Under the pieces are notes generated by a model that was not told where the DNA came from, did no database searches, and was given only the letters and a program-made list of their open reading frames with translations. Source: an uncultured Erysipelotrichales bacterium (GTDB lineage: Bacteria; Bacillota_I; Bacilli_A; Erysipelotrichales; Coprobacillaceae). From it: a stretch of DNA of 64,000 nucleotides. Shown here one piece after another: positions 16,323 to 25,600 of this stretch. Location of the stretch: NCBI GenBank assembly GCA_910579135.1, contig CAJTTM010000010.1, forward strand, positions 13,131-77,130, given 5' to 3'. The stretch's first letter is position 1, and every line of letters begins with the position of its first letter. A program made the position numbers and the translations under genes.

Positions 16323-19300
16323 TTATTTATAATCAATTTTTTTGATTGTTATATAAGCTCCTATAGCACATAGTGCTAATATAGCATATGGTACAATGAT
16401 AAATGGATCATTTGTCTTTGCACTATTAACTTTCTTATTTTCTTTTTTATCAACTACTTGTTTGTTATCTAATTTTATTTTATCTCCTAATACATCTTTT
16501 TCTATTTCATCATCAGGTATTGCAATCGGTTCTTGAGGTGTTTCTTTATCATCTGGTTGAACAGGTGTTTGTGGTATATTAGGTTCAACTGGTTGATTTG
16601 GTTGTTCTATAACAACTTCCTTTAATCCTTTTATAGCATTTTGAAGTTCTAATACTGATGCTTCTACTTCATTTTGAGTTGCTGTTTCTTTATTCAATAC
16701 AGCTTTAGCATCCTTTAATGCTTTACTAAATACTTCCCATGAATCAGCTGTATATTTTGATTCATCATATTCCTTGACTTCATCATATAAAGTTTTTAAT
16801 TGAGTCTTATCTGCTAATAATTGTAAACTATTCATTTTATCTTGAACTAAAGATTCCATTTCTGTTATCTTATCTTGTGAAGGATAAGTTTGTAATAATT
16901 CTTTTGCTTGAGATAATACATCTTTTAAATCACTTATAGTTGATGATACATAATCTGCTTGATTAATCAATTTTTCTTTTGCTTCATTAACCAAATCATT
17001 TAACTTAGAAAAATCTCTTACTTGTACATTAACTTCTACAACTTTACCACTTTCATGAACAACATTATATGTTTCATTATCATTATTTAAAACTTCTTGC
17101 CCATTTTGCCATGACCATCCTTCTGGTAATGTGATTGTTGATAAAGTTTCGCCTTTTTTACCTCTTAATTCATATTCAGTTGGGAATTTTCTTTCCTCTA
17201 CAGTTAAAGTCATTGTACGTCTAGCAAATTTATAGTCTTTAGTACCATCTGGAACATGATTACTCTTATATTCTACATTGCTTGGAATCGCAGAATAATG
17301 AATATTATATGTACCAACTGGCAAATTAGCCAAACTATCTATATCATCTTTTCCATGACATAGCAAATCAACACTTGTACATCCTCCAACATTAGTAAAC
17401 ATTGGTTCGTTTTCTACTGAATAATCAACAAAATAACCCTTCGAAGTTGTAACTTCTTTAAGTAAATCAGGAGTATCTCCCTCTATCATTGTTATATTTT
17501 TTAAACCATTAAGTTGAGGTGCAGACGCATAATATGCATCAGCAGCTGCTTGTTGTTCATTATTACGAGCATAATATACATAATCAATTAAAAATTCAGT
17601 TCCAGCTAAATTTGTACCTGCATCTCCAGGCCAATTTCCACCCATTGCTAAATTCATTTGAATATATTGTGGTCTATTCAATGCTTTTTGTGCAATTCTA
17701 TTTTTAGCAATACTTGTATCACTATAATCTGCAGTACAAACAATTTGATCATCAACATACCATTCTACTTTATTTTCTGACCAATTAATACCAAAAATAT
17801 GATAATCGTTATAGAAATCTTCACTAATTGTATAACCTTGTCCAGCAAGTTTTCCATTATCCTCATTTAATCCATCATCTGTATGAATTGTCTGCCAAAC
17901 AGTTCTATTACCTGCACCACTTTCAGTTCCAGTTAATTCCATAATATCAATTTCACCACAACGAGCCCAGCCATACCCTTGCTTAGAATCAATACGTCCA
18001 TCTAAAACAAAATCAGCTCCTAATGTCCAAAATGCTGGAAACACACCTTTTCCTTTAGGTAATTTTGCTTTCATTTCAATTCTTCCATATAAAAATTCAT
18101 ATTTACCATGAGTTCTCACACTTCCAGAATCATAAATAACCTGTCTATTTCCTCTTGGATTTTTATATTGATCTTCTAACGCACGATCTGTTGCTTTTAA
18201 AACTAATTTTCCATCTCTCATGAAAACATTTTCTTCACTATTTGTATAGTGTTGCTGTTCAACACCACGTATACTTCCAAGTTCATAACCCCATTTAGAA
18301 TTATCTAACTTTGTATCATTAAAATCATCAGCCCATATAATATTATAATTTTCATCTTTTGGTTCTTCAATATCCTTAGAGACCTCTTTTAATGAAACAT
18401 TGTCAATATATACTTGTCCATCATAAACACCACCACTATTTGTATCGCTCCATTTAATAAACGCTACTCCAACAGAAGTTTGTGTTTTTGTAGTAAATTC
18501 ATATTCAAAATCTACCCACTCTAATCCTGTACCTTCTATTTTCTTTTCAATAGCTCCTCCAGAATAATGACTTGATAAATCTGGACTCTTAACAGCAAAA
18601 ATCACTTCTCCTCCTGTTTGTACAGCCACTTTTGCTTTAAGCACATATGTTGTATTAGCCTTTAATTCTAATGTTTGATAAAGAGAAGCATTATTTGTTT
18701 GAGAAGGTAACATCCCATAATATTGACCTTCATATGCGATATATTGTCCATCCCACATGTTATTCGAAATTGTTGATGTTCCTATCATTTTCCATGAATT
18801 ATTTCCATTTTCAAAATTACCATTTGCTATCAACTCAGGCTTAGCCTCTTTAATACTAACATTATCTATGTATGCAGCATTTCTATAAGCATTACTAGAA
18901 GTATTTTCTTCCCATTTTACTAATGATATAAGAATAGATGAATGACTTCCACTATTAAAAGTTGCTTCAACAGGTGTCCATTCACTTCCACCATACTTCT
19001 CATCAAATAAAACAGTTCCAGAATTAGCTTGTAATTGAGCATTTGTTCCACCACGTACACATAAATTAACTTTTGCATCATCTGCATTTGTTTTAATATA
19101 AGCTTTAATTGTATATTCTTTATTTGGTGTAACATTCACAATTTGTCCAATATAAGAATTCCCATTGTTACTTGGTAACATTCCTGAGTGAGTTCCATCT
19201 CCATAACTTACGCCACTTGCAATACTCTTATTTTTACCTTGATTCCAGGCAGAACCACCTTTTTCAAAATCTCCATCAGCTATTAATTCATCTGACTTAG

Positions 19301-19433
19301 TTTGTCCCCTGTCAAGTTCAATTAAGTCATATTCTGTATCAACAGTATTTGCTGCTACAGGAAATACATTTCCCATCACCAAACTTGACATTAATAATAA
19401 AAATATCATTTTCATTTTTCTTTGTTTTCCCAT
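16323..19433 (-). CDS. Surface-anchored GH16 endo-beta-glucanase-like enzyme
   Basis: 1,036 residues. A signal peptide (to about residue 29) is followed by two carbohydrate-binding-like beta-sandwiches (about 48-195 and 198-352; DGDFEKGGSAWNQGKN and NGNFENGNNSWKM starts). The GH16 catalytic domain spans about 360-625, with the E494-I-D496-I-M-E499 motif (GEIDIMELTG; nucleophile and acid/base), of laminarinase type. An Ig-like segment, two FIVAR-like helical repeats (about 835-965) and a Pro-rich stretch precede a C-terminal membrane anchor (KTNDPFIIV...KKIDYK). AGAAGGAG precedes the ATG. It likely cleaves beta-1,3/1,4-glucans at the cell surface. The anchor is shared with the GH84 protein next door. 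Confidence 0.92.
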   Translation of the reverse strand: MGKQRKMKMIFLLLMSSLVMGNVFPVAANTVDTEYDLIELDRGQTKSDELIADGDFEKGGSAWNQGKNKSIASGVSYGDGTHSGMLPSNNGNSYIGQIVNVTPNKEYTIKAYIKTNADDAKVNLCVRGGTNAQLQANSGTVLFDEKYGGSEWTPVEATFNSGSHSSILISLVKWEENTSSNAYRNAAYIDNVSIKEAKPELIANGNFENGNNSWKMIGTSTISNNMWDGQYIAYEGQYYGMLPSQTNNASLYQTLELKANTTYVLKAKVAVQTGGEVIFAVKSPDLSSHYSGGAIEKKIEGTGLEWVDFEYEFTTKTQTSVGVAFIKWSDTNSGGVYDGQVYIDNVSLKEVSKDIEEPKDENYNIIWADDFNDTKLDNSKWGYELGSIRGVEQQHYTNSEENVFMRDGKLVLKATDRALEDQYKNPRGNRQVIYDSGSVRTHGKYEFLYGRIEMKAKLPKGKGVFPAFWTLGADFVLDGRIDSKQGYGWARCGEIDIMELTGTESGAGNRTVWQTIHTDDGLNEDNGKLAGQGYTISEDFYNDYHIFGINWSENKVEWYVDDQIVCTADYSDTSIAKNRIAQKALNRPQYIQMNLAMGGNWPGDAGTNLAGTEFLIDYVYYARNNEQQAAADAYYASAPQLNGLKNITMIEGDTPDLLKEVTTSKGYFVDYSVENEPMFTNVGGCTSVDLLCHGKDDIDSLANLPVGTYNIHYSAIPSNVEYKSNHVPDGTKDYKFARRTMTLTVEERKFPTEYELRGKKGETLSTITLPEGWSWQNGQEVLNNDNETYNVVHESGKVVEVNVQVRDFSKLNDLVNEAKEKLINQADYVSSTISDLKDVLSQAKELLQTYPSQDKITEMESLVQDKMNSLQLLADKTQLKTLYDEVKEYDESKYTADSWEVFSKALKDAKAVLNKETATQNEVEASVLELQNAIKGLKEVVIEQPNQPVEPNIPQTPVQPDDKETPQEPIAIPDDEIEKDVLGDKIKLDNKQVVDKKENKKVNSAKTNDPFIIVPYAILALCAIGAYITIKKIDYK

Positions 19434-19483
19434 ACTATACTCCTTCTATTTTTCAACGTGTAAGTGCATACACATCTACATAT

Positions 19484-19511
19484 ATATTAACATCTTTAAG
19501 TAAAATGTCAA
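19484..19511 (-). promoter_or_regulatory. Promoter of the GH16 gene
   Basis: Minus strand -35 TTGACA (19506-19511), 16-nt spacer, -10 TAATAT (19484-19489), about 50 bp before the ATG. The -35 element lies in the outer arm of the palindromic repeat array that extends upstream. Confidence 0.7.
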
Positions 19512-19590
19512 TATATTTTACTAAAATATTATGGTTTTAGTAAAATATATTGACATTTTACTAAAATATTATGGTTTTAGTAAAATATAT
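19501..19590. repeat. Operator-like array: four TTTTASTAAAA sites in a 40-bp tandem repeat and long palindrome
   Basis: TTTTACTAAAA (19516-19526), TTTTAGTAAAA (19535-19545), TTTTACTAAAA (19556-19566) and TTTTAGTAAAA (19575-19585) are spaced 19, 21 and 19 bp apart. A 36-bp unit at 19515-19550 is repeated exactly at 19555-19590. In addition 19501-19526 and 19535-19560 are perfect 26-bp inverted arms around an 8-bp centre. The array abuts the -35 box of the GH16 promoter on its upstream side, the place expected for activator sites. Confidence 0.85.
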
Positions 19591-19618
19591 TTCAGGCTTA
19601 TAAAATATCAAATTCATA

Positions 19619-19655
19619 TAAAAAAGAGTCAATCCCTCATAATGAATCAACTCTT
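19619..19655 (-). terminator. Intrinsic terminator of the GH84 gene
   Basis: Minus-strand stem of 12 pairs (19644-19655 with 19624-19635, three of them G-U) followed by TTTTTTAT. It lies just after the GH84 stop codon. Confidence 0.8.
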
Positions 19656-19667
19656 CTATTAGATTAA

Positions 19668-22600
19668 TTATTTATAATCAAATTTCTTGATTGTTATATA
19701 AGCTCCTATAGCACATAATACTAATATAGTATATGGCATAATGATAAATGGATCATTTGTCTTGGCACCATCTGCCTTTTTATTGTTATCTTTTTGATCA
19801 ACAACTTTTTCATTATCCACTTTTACCTTATCTCCTAATACATCTTTATCAATTTTATCGTTATCTCCAGGTTTTACTGAATCTTTTATAGCTGATTTTA
19901 ATAATTCATCTATAACTTTTTGTAAATCTTTTGCATATTGATCAACTTCGCTTTGTTTAGTGAAATCCTTATTAAAATCTATACTATTAATAACATCATT
20001 TAAATTTTTAACCTTACCTGCATCATATATTGATAAATCACTTGGAACTTTCTTTAATAATTCATTAACCTTTGTATAATTAGCTAATTTATATTTAAGC
20101 TCTTGAATTGCTTTAGAAATAGCCTTTGCATAACCATCTACTTTTTCCTGTTCATCAATCTCTTTATTATATACAACAGCTTGAATTGCTTTGTTAAGAT
20201 TTTGAACTGATTTTTCATCATAGATAGATAAATCATTTGGAACTTTTTCTAACACTTCTCTTATTCTTGTATAATCAGCCCCACCATAAACAAGAATTTC
20301 ATAAATAACAGGATCAACTGCCCTATCAAAAGTCAATTTCACTGCAAGAATAGATGATTGAATATCAAATAACTTCCATGCCCTATCTAATGTACCAATA
20401 TCTTTCCAATTTCCATTTAAATCTTGAACTCCCACCTTTGCATTAGTTATAGATTTTTGATCTTGTAAGATACCAATTTTTAATACATCTTTACAAGTTG
20501 TCATTGGATAAATCAATTCTTGACCATCTTTTATTTCTAGAATATTTGAATGTGTTGTGATATTTTGATCATCAATAAAATGACTATTGTTAATATTGAT
20601 AGTGCTATTTTTATCAATATATTTTAAATCACTTGCATCAACGGTCTTATTAAATTCAATTTCATAAACCTGTAGCCAATTGCTATTCTTTACAGTTGCG
20701 ACAAATCTTATATATCTTGCAACAGTACCATTCAATGAAGATGTTGCTAAATATTTATCACCTTCAACAACATAATCAGAAACTGACATTTTTTCACCAA
20801 CATCAGACCAAGTTTTTCCATCTTGTGAAATTTGAACTTTCATTTCTTTAAATCCATCAACTTCTCCAACTTTTTTAGGATTAACTGCAAACCATATTGA
20901 ATAGTCATGTACAGAAATAGTTGAACCTAAATCGACTTGTATATAATTTCCTACCTTTGTTGCAGCTCCTGAATAGAATTTTGTATCCATATTCCCATCC
21001 ATAGCTTTATCAATTGCAAATTCAGATTTATATTCTTTCATATCTGTACTTAAAACAGAAGTATTGGCAGAAGTATCTAAAGTTTGATTATATTTGATTT
21101 CATAAACCTTTACAGGATTTTCACTTGATTCACCTGTTACAAAACGAATATATCTTACTAAGTTTCCATCTAATCCAAATGTAGCGATACTATGATTTCC
21201 ACTAGTTGTATATTTATCACTTGATAAATAATCACTTGTATCTGTCCATGTTTTTCCATCTAATGATGTTTGAAGTTTCAAGTTCTTGAAAGCTTCATTT
21301 TTATCCAAATAAATACTTGCATCATATAATGGAACTAATGTACCAAAGTCTACACTTATATAATCACCATTTTGTGATACTCTATTTGTAGTTAATGATG
21401 TATTCATATCATTATCCATGATTTTATCTGTTTTTGTATCAACAGGTATGTTTGTATCTACTTGAAGATGATTACCATAATCTAAATAAGTTGCATCATA
21501 ATCAATTTCATAAATCTTTGTCCATGTATCAGTTGTTCCTGAGGCAACAAAACGGAAATATCTTGCTGTTGCACCCTTTGCATCAAATACAATTTTCTTC
21601 ATTGTATCATCTACATCAATATAGTCACTAACACTTTGAGCTTTTCCAACTTTTGTCCAAATCACACCATCTTTAGAAATTTCTAATTCTGTAGAAACAA
21701 AACCATCAACTTTACCTTTACTGATACCATTGTATAATTCAACTTTATTTAAAGTTGCAAGATTTCCTAAATCAACAGTTATATAATTATTATCTTTTGC
21801 ATAACTATTTGACCAGAAACATGTTGTCATATCACCATCAACGGCGTTATTCAAAACATTTGTCTTATATGTTGATAAATCTGATGTCACATTGACAAAT
21901 AATGGTTGATATCCTTCAGTTATAGATAACTGTTTCATATCCAATTGTGCATTATCTTTTGTACTTACAATTCGTACATATGCGCCAGTCACAACTTCTT
22001 GATTTGTTATATGATTATCATCAACTGATCCAATATCATTCCATGACAAACCATTTAATGAATATTGTAATTTAAATGCATCATTTTGAGAAATATTGGC
22101 ATCAATCTTATAAAGATTCATAGCTTTTGGTAAAGCAATAGTAATATAATCATCTTTATTCATTGTTGTTTTAATATTAGAAATTGAATATGTTGATCCA
22201 TCTTTCTTTACTTTTTGAATATCTAGATTATCTACATTTGTTATCATTCTTTCATGAATTGTTGGATAATCAATATTTAAATTTAATATTTCCCTTATAC
22301 TATTTATACTCTTTTCTAATAAAGGAGTAATACGATAAGAACCAACAACAATATAAGATTGTCCTTTAATTGTATCAATAATATGAGAACCACTCTTAGA
22401 TAATGTATTTTCTAATTCAGATATCTTATCAATTGTTTTTCCTATATCACCTTGTAATGCATATTCATAGCCTTCCATTGCAGCAATTCCTGCTTTAGCC
22501 ATATCTTCATAAGCATCTATATGTTTTTCAACTTCAGATAACAAATTCTGATTTTTAATTTTTCTTAATGCTTGAACATCATTCAACATTTGTTTGAATT

Positions 22601-25600
22601 TTGCTTTCATATTAGCAATTTCAGTTTTAAAATTATCTCCATATTTTAAGGCATTTTCAAATCTATCAAGATCTTCTTTTAAATATTGAGATTCTTCTAA
22701 TTTAAATCCTGATTTTCTTTCTGGTAAATCAATATAACTAATATTATCTGCAAAACGTTCAAATTCTTCATTGGCTTCTGGAACTAACTCTTTAATTGAA
22801 CGTTTCCAACTTGAAACACTATCAAACGCAGAAGTATTCCATGCATAGTCAGCACCACTAAAAACAGTCACTTTTGATGCATCTGCTTCTGACATAGGAT
22901 TCAAGAAGAAACTATTAATATTATCAACATCATTATCTAAAATATCTAATGATCCCATCAATAATTTTCCATAACAATAATCTGTAACAGGATAATTCCA
23001 CCAAACACCTAAATCTCTATCTACACCTGTTTTCTTTTTTGGTGTTTCAAAATAATCTTTAGTAATCGCAGACATTGTATGTTGCCCTGTCCACAATACA
23101 ACTGTGTCAGGATGAATTGTTTTCATAAATGGAGTAAAATATTTTGCCCAATCTCCACCCCAGCTATTATTGTATCGTGATGTTACAGTAATAAATGGTT
23201 TTACATCTCCATATTTTTCATTTAAATATTTATAAACATCATTAATAAGTTTAGCATGCTTTTCTCCATCAGCAATACTTAAATCTAAATCATCATAGAA
23301 AATACCAAACTGACGAACACCTAAGCTATAAACTTGTTCAAATTTCGCAATTAAAGTTTCATAATCTCCACTACCATTTGTAAAATTATAATCTGCACCT
23401 GGATGAATTGTCCAACAGAAATCCATATTGTTTTCATGAGCAATTTTAACTAAATCAGAAATATGTTTAGCTTCTTGCGTTGGATAGAGTTTTCTCCATT
23501 CATCTCTATGATAAATATCATCTTTTGGAGCATAAATATATGTTGTCATCTTATATTTTGATGTATCTTCAAATAAACTTGCTCTTTCTTCAAATGTCCA
23601 AGGGAATCCATAGAATCCTTCAACATATCCTCTAAACTCAACATCAGGATAATCTGAAATAGTAACTTCAGCTAAATGATTATCAGCTGTCTTTTGTTCA
23701 AAGATTTGTAATAATGACATAACTCCATAATATACACCATCTTCATCTGAACCAATGATTGTGATTTGACCACTCTTATGTTCATCATTACTTAGATTCA
23801 TGACATATCCTTGTTTCTTCTCTAAAGCCTTTTGACTATCTTTTACTGAATCACAAATAACACATTCTTTATCACAATCGTTTGCTAAAATAATTACTGG
23901 ATTAGTTCCAACTTCATTAACAATCTGATATGTATATCCATTCTTCTCTAATAATTGTTGTACTTTTAGTAAAGTTGCTTGATCTTGTTCACCATGAACT
24001 AGAATATCAACTGTTTTTCCGTTAAGTAGCATACCATTATTAGAATCATAAGTAATATCTTGAACTGTTGGATAAATAGAAACTGTTGTCTTTGCAGTAA
24101 TAATATCATTATCAATTGTTAATAATGCATTTCTTAATTCAATAATTGATAAACGAATATCATTATTAAAGCATTCTTTATCTGCTATCAATTTTTCTGC
24201 ATTTGAAATCATCTTAGCATATTTTTGATAGTTTTGTCTTAACATTGTTCCTTCAACTGTACCAACTTCAATTTTATCAAGTTTTGCTTGAACTTCTTTT
24301 ATTGCTTTTTCTAACTCTACATTTCGTTTTTCATATGCTTCAATTTCATAAATTGAATATCCATAATTTCCTGAAGGTTCTAAAAGTTCTAATTTAATAT
24401 ATCTTACAGATGTATCTATATCAGTAAATACTCTTTCTCCTTTATTTCCATCAGTAACCTCTTGAATCAAAGTATAATTTTGTCCATCTTTTGAACCTAA
24501 TACATTATATTTTTTAGCATATGAAGATTCAAATGTGACTATTACTCTATCAAGAGAATATTCTTTTTCTAAATCAACAACAACTGATTCAACTGGATTT
24601 TCTTTATATGCAGCACCATTGTATGCATTACCCCAACGTGAATCTAAATCACCATCTGTGATATGAGAATAATCAAATTTATTGTTTGTATTCTTATATG
24701 TTGAAGTTGTTGTTACTTTTTTATCAAGTGCTATATTTGTATAAATTCTTGAATCTGGATTTTTTTCATATACTTCTAATTCATATAGTGCATATCCATA
24801 TTTATACTTATCACTTTTTGGTGCATGGAAAGCTAATCGTACATACTGTGTTTTAACGTTTCCTAATCCATCATATTCTATTCTTTGTTTATCCTCATAT
24901 GGTACATTATCTTTAATATCTTTAATATCAAAGAAAGTTTTTCCATCCAATGATCCTTGAATTGTAAAATCTTTAGCATAAGCTTTTTCCCATGAAATAG
25001 CTATCATATCTATTGGATACACTGCCCCTAAATTAACAGTTAAATTTTCTTCTAGATTACCATTACCATTGTTATAACCATTTGTATCATTATATTTCAC
25101 TTGCCATTTATTAGTATCTATCTTTCCATCAACAACATAATTTGCTCCATAACCAGTTTTTGCATAGGTTGAAGAAGCGCTTGTTTCTTTATTAAGGGCA
25201 AGATTTGGATATCTTGCTTCTAAATTATCAATTGCTTTTTGAATATCACTAACTGCTTGATCAATATCATCTTGTGTAGCAGTAGATGATAATGACTTCG
25301 CTTTTTGTACCTTTTCTTTAACGATATTTAATGTAGCATCAGAATATTTTTCTTCATTGATTTCATCTACTTTTTTATAGATTTCATCTAATGCTACTGT
25401 ATCCTTTGCCTCATATACTTCTAATTCATAAATTGAATAACCATATTGGCTAGCAGGAGTATGCATAGCTAATCTTACATATCTTGTTTCTACTGCATCC
25501 AATTCATGAACTTCAGTTTCACCAGTACCTTTTGTAATATCTTTGATATCAAAGAAAGTTTCTCCATCAAGCGATCCTTGAAGAGTATAACTTGTCGCAT

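Noticed and set aside
19440..19620. Replication origin or partition site
   Set aside because: AT-rich, but the repeats are promoter-linked dyads and no DnaA boxes (TTATNCACA) occur as a cluster.
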